Shown in pieces: positions 9,713-19,331 of a stretch of 64,000 bases of DNA (positions are counted from its first letter, which is position 1; the number at the start of each line of letters is the position of its first letter). Below the pieces are notes generated by a model. The model made no database searches and was not told where the DNA came from. It saw only the letters and a program-made list of their open reading frames with translations. The stretch is taken from NCBI GenBank assembly GCA_024697065.1, contig JAILGE010000035.1:1-64000 (forward strand), given 5' to 3'. The stretch comes from Lachnospiraceae bacterium. GTDB taxonomy: Bacteria > Bacillota > Clostridia > Lachnospirales > Lachnospiraceae. A program made the translations under genes and the position numbers.

Positions 9713-10690
9713 TCAACCTGCTGCAGCGGCGGGACTTTCTCCGGAAGATTGTGCGATGTTAGGTATGGAAGCGTGAATATGAGCTTTCGCGGATACTACA
9801 GGCTCCATTCTGTTTTCTCCCATAAAGAATATGGCTATGGTTCCGGGACCCACATGTGAGCCTGTGCAAAGGTCGTAGTAGCGGACTATCACATCCTCAA
9901 CGGGAAGCTCTGCGCTTAATCTGGATGCTATATATTCCGATTCCTGCTTTGCATCGCAGTGACAGATGGCTATGATCTGACGTTCAGGATGAACGATCCT
10001 CTCTTTAGTCATATTAATGAGATATTCCAGCGCCTTCTTGCGCAGTCTTATCTTGTCATGCATTACGATCTTGCCGTTATCATCTGCCTTAAGTATGGGC
10101 TTTATGGAAAGCAGATTTCCTATGGCAGCTTCTGCGGCGGAGATCCTTCCGCCCTTTTTCAGATACTTGAGATCTCCTACGGTGAAGATGTGATTCATCT
10201 TCATCTTGTTTTCTTCATAAAACCTTACAGCCTCATCCAGAGTGGCTCCGGCAGCGCGGAGGCGGGACATCTTCATTACCATAAGGCCTTCACCCAGGGA
10301 AGCAGATCTGGAATCGATACATCTGATCACTCTGTCCGGATATTCTTCCATGAGATCATCGGCTGCAATGCCGGCAGCCTGAATGGTACCTGAGAGTCCC
10401 CCTGATATGGAGATAAAAAGGATATCTTTTCCTTCACGGAGGATAGGTTCAAAGAAATCCCTGAAGGCACCCATGTTTATCAGAGATGTATGTACATCTG
10501 CACCGTCACGCATGGCGTTATAGAATTTTCTGCCGCTTTCTTCGTAATCACGCCCGCGTTCATGGCAGAGGAATTCTTCTCCGTCGATGGTGCTGACGTA
10601 GCTTATCATACGTATATTGTATTCGTTGAGAAGGTCGTCTGTAAGATTGCTCGCCGAATCGGTTATTATCTCATAATCTGCTGTGCTCAT
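9713..10690 (-). CDS. DegV family protein
   Basis: EIITDSASNLTDDLL N-terminus, ISISGGLSGTIQAA, GPGTIAIFF. Confidence 0.93.
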   Translation of the reverse strand: MSTADYEIITDSASNLTDDLLNEYNIRMISYVSTIDGEEFLCHERGRDYEESGRKFYNAMRDGADVHTSLINMGAFRDFFEPILREGKDILFISISGGLSGTIQAAGIAADDLMEEYPDRVIRCIDSRSASLGEGLMVMKMSRLRAAGATLDEAVRFYEENKMKMNHIFTVGDLKYLKKGGRISAAEAAIGNLLSIKPILKADDNGKIVMHDKIRLRKKALEYLINMTKERIVHPERQIIAICHCDAKQESEYIASRLSAELPVEDVIVRYYDLCTGSHVGPGTIAIFFMGENRMEPVVSAKAHIHASIPNIAQSSGESPAAAAG

Positions 10691-10902
10691 GATAGCCCCT
10701 GCCTTTTAGGAATCCCTGAAACAGGGATCCATACCACAAAAATGAATGCTGTTGCGCATATGACACAACTGTTTAATGATAAAACCATGATACATAGTCT
10801 CAAAAACTATGTCAAGCGGTATCAAGAACTTGCGGTTGCATGGCAGGATTAATTAGTTTATAGTGTCACCATAAAAGATTTTTGACTTAATCTGACTTTA
10901 AT

Positions 10903-12402
10903 TTGGTCAGTTTCTATATTTTTGATTGGTTTTTTTATATGGTTTTTTCCGGATTTGACTTTTTATTCGGCTTTTTGCCGCTTTTTTTATTTTTTTATCT
11001 TTTGATACCGGGACAAAAGGCATGGACGGTTCAGATGAAGAACCTGTGTCTTTTAGTCTTCAGTCTCTTTTTCTATGCATACGGTGAGCCTGTATATGTG
11101 TGGCTCATGGCAGCATCCATAATTGTGAATTACTTCCTTTCCCTGGGAATGTCCGGGACGGGTAAGACGGTGAAGAAGGATGAGACTGCAAGAAGAAAGC
11201 TCTGTCTGGTTATTTCGTGCATTTTCAATCTGTTTATCCTGGTATTTTTTAAATATGCCCCCTTTGTGGTCGAGAATATAAATATCCTGACGGACTATCT
11301 GAGGGCTTCGGGTATCATCTCGATACCGCATCTTAATGTTCCCGATCTTGAGAATCCGGTGGGGATCAGTTTCTATACTTTCCAGATACTCTCTTACATG
11401 ATCGATATTTACAAAAGACGATATCCCGCAGAGAGGAATTTTCTTAATGTGGCGACATATATTTCCATGTTCCCGCAGCTTATCGCCGGTCCGATCGTAA
11501 AGTATACCGAAGTTAAGAAGAAGCTTGAGAAAAGGCATGTTACGGCACTTGCTTTTGACAGAGGCGTAAAGTATTTCATTATAGGTCTCGCTGCCAAAGT
11601 GGTATTGGCGAATCGTGTGGGTAATCTTATGAATGATATCGACAGGATAGGGAGCGAAAGTATCTCTACGGGACTTGCGTGGATGGGCGCCATCGCATAC
11701 AGTCTTCAGATATATTTTGACTTCTATGGATATTCGCTGATGGCAGTGGGCCTTGGAAAGATGACGGGGTTCAGGTTTCCGGAAAACTTCAGAGATCCCT
11801 ATGCGGCGGGAAGTATGACGGAATTCTGGCGGAGATGGCATATCACCCTCGGCAGATGGTTTAGAGAATATGTATATATACCACTGGGCGGCAACAGACA
11901 GGGCAGACTTAAGACAGTCAGGAATATTTTTATCGTTTGGCTTTTAACGGGTATATGGCATGGGGCCGGCTGGAACTTTATCCTGTGGGGGATGATGCTT
12001 TTTGTATTATTGATATCGGAAAAAATGGTCACAGGCCGGTTCCTTGAAAAACATAAGATTATATCACATTTATATATGTTTATACTTATTCCGTGCTCAT
12101 GGGTATTCTTCTTCACGGACAATACGACGGAGATGAGGATATGGTTTGCGAGGATGTTCGGACTGATCTCAAAAGAGGAAATGAAGCATATCAGCATGTC
12201 TGACGTGCTTGTATACGGAAGACCCTATATCCCGGTGCTGATAACGGCCCTGATCTTTTGCGTGCCGGTTATCAGAAAGTTTGTATTTATGTTGCTCAGA
12301 AAGAAAGTTGTGGGAACGGTAATGTGTATAGTTCTCTTTTTCCTGTCGGTGTTCTATCTTGCGTCGGGATTGGAGAATCCGTTTTTATATTTCAGGTTTT
12401 GA
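10903..12402 (+). CDS. MBOAT family O-acyltransferase (AlgI/DltB-like)
   Basis: EFWRRWHITLGRWFREYVYIPLGGNRQG and TGIWHGAGWNFILWG; start may be 10939. Confidence 0.92.
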   Translation: MVSFYIFDWFFYMVFSGFDFLFGFLPLFLFFYLLIPGQKAWTVQMKNLCLLVFSLFFYAYGEPVYVWLMAASIIVNYFLSLGMSGTGKTVKKDETARRKLCLVISCIFNLFILVFFKYAPFVVENINILTDYLRASGIISIPHLNVPDLENPVGISFYTFQILSYMIDIYKRRYPAERNFLNVATYISMFPQLIAGPIVKYTEVKKKLEKRHVTALAFDRGVKYFIIGLAAKVVLANRVGNLMNDIDRIGSESISTGLAWMGAIAYSLQIYFDFYGYSLMAVGLGKMTGFRFPENFRDPYAAGSMTEFWRRWHITLGRWFREYVYIPLGGNRQGRLKTVRNIFIVWLLTGIWHGAGWNFILWGMMLFVLLISEKMVTGRFLEKHKIISHLYMFILIPCSWVFFFTDNTTEMRIWFARMFGLISKEEMKHISMSDVLVYGRPYIPVLITALIFCVPVIRKFVFMLLRKKVVGTVMCIVLFFLSVFYLASGLENPFLYFRF

Positions 12403-13508
12403 TGATCATGAAAAAGAATGTTTGTTTTGTTTTGATAATATTGATATCCCTTCTTCTTGAGTCCTATGGTTTATTCCTGTCTCATGCAGGATATCATGCT
12501 TCCGATGACAGTAAAGTCACTGTGGGCAAAGGCATCGCACGTGCTTTCAATTCGCCTAACGACGGTATTTATCCATGGAATCTGAAGGAGATGCTGGCTG
12601 AATACAATGAGATGACGGCAGGTATCGAAGATGATCATATGGCAGATTCCGTTTATGAAGATGAAGGTTCTGTCTTATATGATGATTACGATATGATAGA
12701 CAGCATAGCCGGAGGTGTCGGCGGATGGGAGCATGATTATGCTGCTACGGTTTTTGATATGCTGACAGGTGCCGGAGAAGGTACGGCAGACGCTGCAAAG
12801 GACAGTATCGTGACAGATGTGAATGATGATCTGTCTGCGGAAAAAACAGACACCGGGGAAGAAGCTTCGGAATATGATATTTCCGCGGCGGATCCTTCTG
12901 AATATTACTGGCCCCAGCCCTGGGAATTTACGGAGGTTGATGATTCGTATTTTGATGATGCGGTATTTATAGGTGATTCCAGGATGGTCGGACTCTATAC
13001 TTATGGGAATATGGAAAATGCCACGTTTTATGCGGCCACTTCCTCTACTGTATATAATATAATGAAGAAGCGTGTGAAAACGGGCTACTCCGGTACCGTA
13101 AGAGAGGGGCTTACAGAGAACAGATTCGGCAAGATCTATATAATGTTAGGAGTAAATGAGCTCGGAATTGCGGGAACTGATTATTATATCGATCATTATA
13201 GAGAGCTGATAGATGAGATAAAGGAACTGCAGCCGGATGCGCTTATTTATATACATGCCATCGGTCATGTGAGAGGTGTGCCGGTTCCCAATAACAGGGC
13301 CATTAATAACAGCAATATCAATGAGAAGAATCTCGCTTTGTATAAGCTGGCTATGGAAGAGGGCGCGGTATTTCTTGATATCAATTCTGTATACGATGAT
13401 GAGACAGGTAATCTGAAGGATGAAGCCACGGGAGACGGGGTTCATGTTAATGCAAAACATACGGCTGAGTGGCATGAATTCTACAATTCACATGCTGTAT
13501 CTGAATGA
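12402..13508 (+). CDS. SGNH/GDSL-type hydrolase with N-terminal membrane anchor
   Basis: FIGDSRMVG and DGVHVNAKH blocks; start ATG 12402 overlaps the MBOAT stop (TGATG). Confidence 0.8.
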   Translation: MIMKKNVCFVLIILISLLLESYGLFLSHAGYHASDDSKVTVGKGIARAFNSPNDGIYPWNLKEMLAEYNEMTAGIEDDHMADSVYEDEGSVLYDDYDMIDSIAGGVGGWEHDYAATVFDMLTGAGEGTADAAKDSIVTDVNDDLSAEKTDTGEEASEYDISAADPSEYYWPQPWEFTEVDDSYFDDAVFIGDSRMVGLYTYGNMENATFYAATSSTVYNIMKKRVKTGYSGTVREGLTENRFGKIYIMLGVNELGIAGTDYYIDHYRELIDEIKELQPDALIYIHAIGHVRGVPVPNNRAINNSNINEKNLALYKLAMEEGAVFLDINSVYDDETGNLKDEATGDGVHVNAKHTAEWHEFYNSHAVSE

Positions 13509-13563
13509 AAAAACGGATTGAGTTATAATAGGTATATTTGGAAAAGAATTATGACATGAGGTA

Positions 13564-14145
13564 ATGGGTTTGAAGAACAGGATTAAAAAAACGATCGTCA
13601 TGCTTTCTGCGACGACTTTGCTCTGTGCATGTACAAAGGAAGAAAAGACACCTGTAGTTACATCATCAGAGAATGCGGTATCTCTTAATGCCGTAAGCGT
13701 ATCTATCAATAATGTACGTTATACGGAGCTTGAGTTTGAAGTTCCGGAGAAGTTTGTGGCCTCCGAAGATAATTCGGAGATTTATGAGATGTATGCAAGC
13801 CCGCTTTCAACGGATCATTCATATATCACTTACAGCAGGAAGATCGTTTCTGCGGAGGATGATTACAGTATCTTTACAACAGAAGATATGCAGGATGCAT
13901 TAAAGAGCCTCAGCGGAAACACGGCTGTATCGGATTTTTCCAATGAGTATTCGGAGGAAGACGGATATCGAAGGATAAAGGCGGAAGTTGTTATCAGACC
14001 GGAATCCGACGAGTATCATATGACGGAATATATTTATGTAACTGATAATTTTGTTTTCACGCTGATATACATGCTTGATACGGGGGCTGAAGAGGGGTGG
14101 AGTGCCGAATTTGAAAAAAGTATGTCAGGAATAGAATTAAAGTAA
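13564..14145 (+). CDS. Putative lipoprotein
   Basis: N-terminal signal with lipobox-like LLCAC. Confidence 0.65.
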   Translation: MGLKNRIKKTIVMLSATTLLCACTKEEKTPVVTSSENAVSLNAVSVSINNVRYTELEFEVPEKFVASEDNSEIYEMYASPLSTDHSYITYSRKIVSAEDDYSIFTTEDMQDALKSLSGNTAVSDFSNEYSEEDGYRRIKAEVVIRPESDEYHMTEYIYVTDNFVFTLIYMLDTGAEEGWSAEFEKSMSGIELK

Positions 14146-14205
14146 GGAAAATGGTATGATAAGCATTGAAAAAACGATTTCATTAAGGTCAGGGGAGGAC
14201 TGGAT

Positions 14206-15138
14206 ATGAGTATTAAACCTACATTGGTTATCCTTGCTGCGGGAATGGGCAGCAGATACGGCGGACTTAAGCAGATCGATCCCATAGATGAAGAGGGACA
14301 CAAGATAATAGACTTTTCAATCTATGATGCTATCCGTGCAGGGTTTGGCAAAGTTGTATTCATTATCAAGAAGGAGCATGAGCAGGACTTCAGAAAAGTC
14401 ATCGGAGATCAGGTAAGCTCAAAGGTTCCTGTTGAATATGTATTTCAGACTCTTGATGATGTTCCCGAAGGATTTAAGATCCCTGAAGGCAGAGAGAAAC
14501 CCTGGGGAACAGCACATGCTATCTATGCCTGCCGTGATGTGGTAAAGGAACCCTTTGCTGTCATCAATTCGGATGATTATTACGGAGTGAGTGCATTCAA
14601 GACACTTGCGGACTTTCTTGCAGCGCCTGTTGCGGAGAAGGAGGGATTGCTTCCTTTCTGCATGGTGGGATATTATCTTAAAAACACCATGACAGAGAAT
14701 GGATATGTATCCCGCGGATGCTGCAGAATGAATGAGAATGGGTATCTCACACATATAGAAGAGCTGACACATATTGAGAAGACGGCTACCGGTGCGAGAT
14801 ATACGATGGATGACGGTGCAACATATAAAGATATAGATGTTGAATCGCTTGTGTCAATGAATATGTGGGGATTCGGCCCTGAGATCTTCGGAGAGCTTAA
14901 GAAGTCGCTGGATCATTTCTTTAATGACGGAATAGCGCTTCAGACCCTTAAAAGTGAGTGCTTTATTCCTATCGAAGTAGGTAATATGGTAAATAATAAT
15001 ATAGCATCGGTTAAGGTGCTTTCGTCTGCCGACAAGTGGTTTGGCGTGACATATAAGGAAGACAAGCCAAATGTTATGGCATCCATCAAGGCACTGAAAG
15101 ACGCAAGCGTATATCCCGAGAAACTCTGGACGATTTGA
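14206..15138 (+). CDS. Nucleotidyltransferase (NTP_transferase family)
   Basis: LVILAAGMGSRYGGLKQ signature. Confidence 0.85.
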   Translation: MSIKPTLVILAAGMGSRYGGLKQIDPIDEEGHKIIDFSIYDAIRAGFGKVVFIIKKEHEQDFRKVIGDQVSSKVPVEYVFQTLDDVPEGFKIPEGREKPWGTAHAIYACRDVVKEPFAVINSDDYYGVSAFKTLADFLAAPVAEKEGLLPFCMVGYYLKNTMTENGYVSRGCCRMNENGYLTHIEELTHIEKTATGARYTMDDGATYKDIDVESLVSMNMWGFGPEIFGELKKSLDHFFNDGIALQTLKSECFIPIEVGNMVNNNIASVKVLSSADKWFGVTYKEDKPNVMASIKALKDASVYPEKLWTI

Positions 15139-15158
15139 TCGGCAAAGCCGCTGATATG

Positions 15159-15196
15159 AAAGCCACAGAAAAGTAAATACTTTTCTGTGGCTTTTT
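15159..15196 (+). terminator. Rho-independent terminator
   Basis: aaagccacagaaaagta-aa-tacttttctgtggctttttt. Confidence 0.92.
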
Positions 15197-15465
15197 TGTT
15201 TTTACAAAAACAACTATTCGAGTTGTTTAGGGAACATGAAAAACGTTACGCTGAAGTGGTAACTAATGCTTGACAAATCATAAGATTTGTGTGAGCGGAA
15301 GGAGATGAAAAAGGAAAAATCGGTAATGAATGAAACTTGAATACGTAAAAGAATATCTCTAGTATTTTAGACAGTTTGGTGCGTGGGAAATTGTTTTCAA
15401 AGCAACAAACTAACATGTTAATATTGGCTATGCAATGCTAGATATTATTACAGGAGGTGGACGTA

Positions 15466-17646
15466 ATGAAAAAAGTAACTGTCAACTTGTTGTCAGCGGC
15501 GCTTTGTACAGCCGTGGCAGCAACATGCATCGTGGGAAATGCCGGCAACACATTAGCAAGGAGTAACGGTCATTCTAATCAGGAGACTCAGGAGACTCAT
15601 TCTGCAACCGGAAAGATCACTGTCGGTAACAAGCAGTATGATACCATTGAAGCTGCTATAAAAGCTGCAAAGCCCGGAGATACTGTATTCCTTGAATCCG
15701 GTGCAGAATACTGCGGAACGGTTAACCTTGAATCGGTTCGCGGAGCACAGGGAAATCCCATAACCATTACAACTACAGGTGAGGGAATGGCAGTTATCAC
15801 AGGACATCCTAATGTTGCTGCTGATGATGGTCTTGTATCGATCAACAATTCTTCTTATCTGATCTTTAAGAATCTGAATTTCAAGGATTATAGAACAGGT
15901 AAAAATAAGGTGGGTTTGGAAGCGATCGATATCAGGGGAACTTCATCTGATATCATGATCATCGGATGCAAGTTTGAGAATATCGGTCATGATTATGTTA
16001 AAGACGGGACTCAGAAAAAGGCTAATGCTCATGCCATTATTGCCAAGAGTAACAGTTCCAGTAAGCAGATCTCTAATATCCGTGTTCTGTATAACGAGGT
16101 AACCGGATGCGAACTCGGACAGAGTGAGGCTGTTGTATTTAACGGAAACGTAGTTGATTCATGCATTAACTTCAACTATATCCACGATAACGACAATATC
16201 GGTATCGATTTCATTGGATATGAAGAGGATATATTTAAGGATTATAACCGAGCTAAAAACTGTGAGTGTATAGGTAACTATGTAAGCAATATCACAAGTT
16301 ATGAAAACCCTGCTTACGGTACTCACCAGAGAGGCGCTGACGGTATCTATGTCGATGGTGGAACAAAGATCGTCATTGCCGATAACTTTGTTGAGTCCTG
16401 TGATATAGGAATTGAAGTAGCAAGTGAGTGGGATGGATACGCTGCAGATTATGTGGATGTATTCAACAATTACGTATCCGGCAGCTATTATGCAGGTATT
16501 TCCATCGGGGGAAGCGATGAGGGTGATGATGGAAGCACAAATGCATGTCACTTCCACCACAATACACTCGTTGGACAGGGTCTTGAGATTCAGAGCATCG
16601 AGGATGGTCACAGCAATGACTTTGCAGACAGCAACATAACCGCTTCCAGTGCTTCCAAGATCAAGGCTAAGGAAGGAAAAGGATTTAATGAGTCTGTAAG
16701 ATATACAGGTGATGAGTACAGCGGTGCAAGTTCAAATATGCCCATGGTTTACTATGGAATGTGGGGACGTGAGAATTTAACTGACAGTGTCTATGCTGCT
16801 GAGCTTGCTTCATTCAACAGCAGAAGTATGCTTTCAAGGGGTGCTGATACTTATACAACATCTCATGAACTTCCTGCAGAAGAAGTAGTAGAGCCTACAG
16901 AAGAGCCTACAGAGGAAGTAGTAGAGCCTACAGAAGCACCTACAGAAGAAGTAGTAGAGCCCACAGAGGCACCTACAGAAGAAGTAAAGCCCACAGAAGC
17001 GCCTACAGAAGAGGTTAAGCCTACAGAAGCAGCTACAGAGGAAGTAAAACCCACAGAAGCAGCTACAGAAGAGGTTAAGCCTACGGAAGCAGCTGCAGAG
17101 GAAGTAAAACCTACAGAGGCACCTACAGAAGAGGTAAAGCCTACGGAAGCAGCTACTGAAGAAGTAAAGCCCACAGAGGCACCTGTGGAAATAGTTGTTG
17201 ATAATGGCGATACGGGTATCGTGATCGACGGAAACGCTGCTGACTGGGAAGAATATGATTATTATACAAACGGTTCCATGAGCATCTGGACAGACAGTGA
17301 TGATCATTATTTCTACTTCTGCATAAAGGCCGGCGACATCAATAAGTATCAGCTTATGATCAATTCCGACAATAAGTCTTCAACCGGTTATAAGGCTTCA
17401 GGTTGCGGCGTTGAAGGTGTTGATTACCTGATCGAGAATGGTAAGCTTTACAAGAGCCGCAGCAGAAAATGGGAATTTGATAAGTTATCATCCGATATAT
17501 CAACGATCGTAAAGAGCGGAGACGTGATCGAGATAAGGACCAGTATCGATGAGCTCTCACGTATCGGAAACGATTACAGCTTCTCATTTATCAAGCTCGA
17601 TAATAACTACAATACTCTTGATTATGTATATGGATCTACCGACTGA
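15466..17646 (+). CDS. Secreted right-handed beta-helix protein with PTE-rich linker and C-terminal CBM-like domain
   Basis: aggaggtgg RBS before ATG 15466; signal peptide; parallel beta-helix-like repeats; PTEAPTEEVK linker; C-terminal IDGNAADWEEYDYY beta domain. Confidence 0.8.
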   Translation: MKKVTVNLLSAALCTAVAATCIVGNAGNTLARSNGHSNQETQETHSATGKITVGNKQYDTIEAAIKAAKPGDTVFLESGAEYCGTVNLESVRGAQGNPITITTTGEGMAVITGHPNVAADDGLVSINNSSYLIFKNLNFKDYRTGKNKVGLEAIDIRGTSSDIMIIGCKFENIGHDYVKDGTQKKANAHAIIAKSNSSSKQISNIRVLYNEVTGCELGQSEAVVFNGNVVDSCINFNYIHDNDNIGIDFIGYEEDIFKDYNRAKNCECIGNYVSNITSYENPAYGTHQRGADGIYVDGGTKIVIADNFVESCDIGIEVASEWDGYAADYVDVFNNYVSGSYYAGISIGGSDEGDDGSTNACHFHHNTLVGQGLEIQSIEDGHSNDFADSNITASSASKIKAKEGKGFNESVRYTGDEYSGASSNMPMVYYGMWGRENLTDSVYAAELASFNSRSMLSRGADTYTTSHELPAEEVVEPTEEPTEEVVEPTEAPTEEVVEPTEAPTEEVKPTEAPTEEVKPTEAATEEVKPTEAATEEVKPTEAAAEEVKPTEAPTEEVKPTEAATEEVKPTEAPVEIVVDNGDTGIVIDGNAADWEEYDYYTNGSMSIWTDSDDHYFYFCIKAGDINKYQLMINSDNKSSTGYKASGCGVEGVDYLIENGKLYKSRSRKWEFDKLSSDISTIVKSGDVIEIRTSIDELSRIGNDYSFSFIKLDNNYNTLDYVYGSTD
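16879..17187 (+). repeat. In-frame tandem repeat encoding (EEV[VE/K]PTEAPT)n
   Basis: About ten degenerate ~27-36-nt units of gaagaagtaaagcccacagaagcacctaca. Confidence 0.9.
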
Positions 17647-17653
17647 GGTCTGA

Positions 17654-19111
17654 TCACTTACTGAGACGATCAAGTGCTTTGGCAGCAGAGGAATTCCCTT
17701 CCTCTGCTGCTTTTTTGTACCAGTTGATCGCTTCGATGGTATTCTCATCTGTTCCGATACCGCTTTCATAAAGATAGGCCAGATTGTACATACCGTAAGG
17801 ATCTCCGGCTTCGGCGGATAGTTTGAACCATTCAAAAGCTTTCTCCGGATCATCCGTATCGCCATCGCCGTTAAGATATATTAATCCCAGCTCATTCATG
17901 GCATAAGCATTTCCTGCTTCGCCGGCTATCTTATACCAATAGAGAGAGGATTCGGGATCATCTATATTCCGGAATGCTGTTCCGAAACGGCACGCTGAGT
18001 CGGCATATAAATGCTCGCATCCGTGATAAAGCTTTGAGGCTTTATCTGCACAGTCTTTTATCTTTGAAGGGCTCGGATCATCCCCCATACTGCTCAACAG
18101 ACTGAGACCGGATAAAGCAGCGGTCTGCCAGTCGTCATCTTCGCTCTGTGCAGCTTTTTCAAAATATTCTTTCGCAAGTTTGGGATCGAATTCTTTCCTG
18201 TTTTCATCTGCATAATAAGCCCCTATAAGGTAGTTGCCTTCCGGACAGCCGTCAAGGACCGCCTCTTCTCCCAGCGTCTTAGCGTCTTCAGGATCATCGG
18301 ACATGACGCCGAGAGCGACTTTTGCGAGAGGATTGCCGGCTGTCATGGATTTGCTAAAGCAATCGTTTGCTTTTTCATCATTGCCTTTATCCCATTCCAG
18401 ACATCCGAGATAATAATTCGCCGCGGGATCGCCTTTCTCTGCAGGTTTTTCAAAAAGTTCAAGAGCTGCTTCGTGGTCTTTGTCCGCATCATCGTATCCG
18501 TAGTAAAGTGCGATGGCTTGGGAAAGCTTCTGCCCGGAATATTTTTTTGCCAGTGATCCTGCGATAAAACTTCCAAGTAAAATGAAGATAACAGCAATTG
18601 TGATAACAGTTATCAAAGCTGTGGACCTGCCAAAGGAAAAAATAGAATTATTATGAACATGCGCCACAGGGTGAGAAGCGGGATCACCGTCAGTTATTAA
18701 TTTATTTATATATATACCCAGATCATCCAGGACATCTCTTTCGGGAAAACCCACTGCGTCGAACCAGTGAACCCTGGTGAGGTAGTATTCCAATTCCGGA
18801 TTCATGGGAATGTCATTGCATTTGAAAGGGATAATGATCTTGCCGGCATTAAAAGCCAGTGCCACTTCGTTGGCGACCTGCCTGGAATCATTGGATCTGT
18901 CGGTAAAGACGAGCAGAAAGATCTTTGCTGAATTAACAGCTGTATTAATAGCTGACACCCAACGGGTCCCCGGAAGGATATCCCGTGGCGCATACCAGCA
19001 GCGGAGTCCGCGTCCTTCAAGGAAAGACACGATCTTATCTGCAATATTTTTATTGGCACTTGAATAACTGATGAAGATATCCGGATCTTTATCCTTCTCA
19101 TTGATATGCAT
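17654..19111 (-). CDS. TIR domain + TM + Sel1-like repeat protein
   Basis: DIFISYSSANKNIADKIVSFLEGRGLRCWYAPRDI and SRQVANEVALAF (TIR); TM; repeats such as AMNELGLIYLNGDGDTDDPEKAFEWFKLSAEAG. Confidence 0.9.
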   Translation of the reverse strand: MHINEKDKDPDIFISYSSANKNIADKIVSFLEGRGLRCWYAPRDILPGTRWVSAINTAVNSAKIFLLVFTDRSNDSRQVANEVALAFNAGKIIIPFKCNDIPMNPELEYYLTRVHWFDAVGFPERDVLDDLGIYINKLITDGDPASHPVAHVHNNSIFSFGRSTALITVITIAVIFILLGSFIAGSLAKKYSGQKLSQAIALYYGYDDADKDHEAALELFEKPAEKGDPAANYYLGCLEWDKGNDEKANDCFSKSMTAGNPLAKVALGVMSDDPEDAKTLGEEAVLDGCPEGNYLIGAYYADENRKEFDPKLAKEYFEKAAQSEDDDWQTAALSGLSLLSSMGDDPSPSKIKDCADKASKLYHGCEHLYADSACRFGTAFRNIDDPESSLYWYKIAGEAGNAYAMNELGLIYLNGDGDTDDPEKAFEWFKLSAEAGDPYGMYNLAYLYESGIGTDENTIEAINWYKKAAEEGNSSAAKALDRLSK

Positions 19112-19331
19112 AGCAGCCCCCCTATGGAAACATCATAGCATAATCCGGATAAAGATTTTATCCGGATGAAGTCAGAGTCCGAAAGTGATCTCCTGCCGGA
19201 ACGGGGATTGTCTTCGTGAAAGAACAGTTTTTGCGGCAATATTGAAAAATTAGCTGATAAAGCTATAATGTACAAGGCGAAAAAATAAGATCAAAACACA
19301 GATAACGCCGTATAGAAGGAAGACGGGGAGT

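Noticed and set aside
11053-11841. 262-aa minus-strand ORF inside the MBOAT gene
   Set aside because: Antisense shadow ORF with unlikely composition
16879-17187. Regular repeats that could suggest a CRISPR array
   Set aside because: No unique spacers; in-frame coding repeat of a secreted protein
16834-17307. Minus-strand ORF (157 aa, CRCLCRFYFLCSCF repeats) opposite the PTE linker
   Set aside because: Mirror of the repeat in the beta-helix gene; no RBS and biased composition
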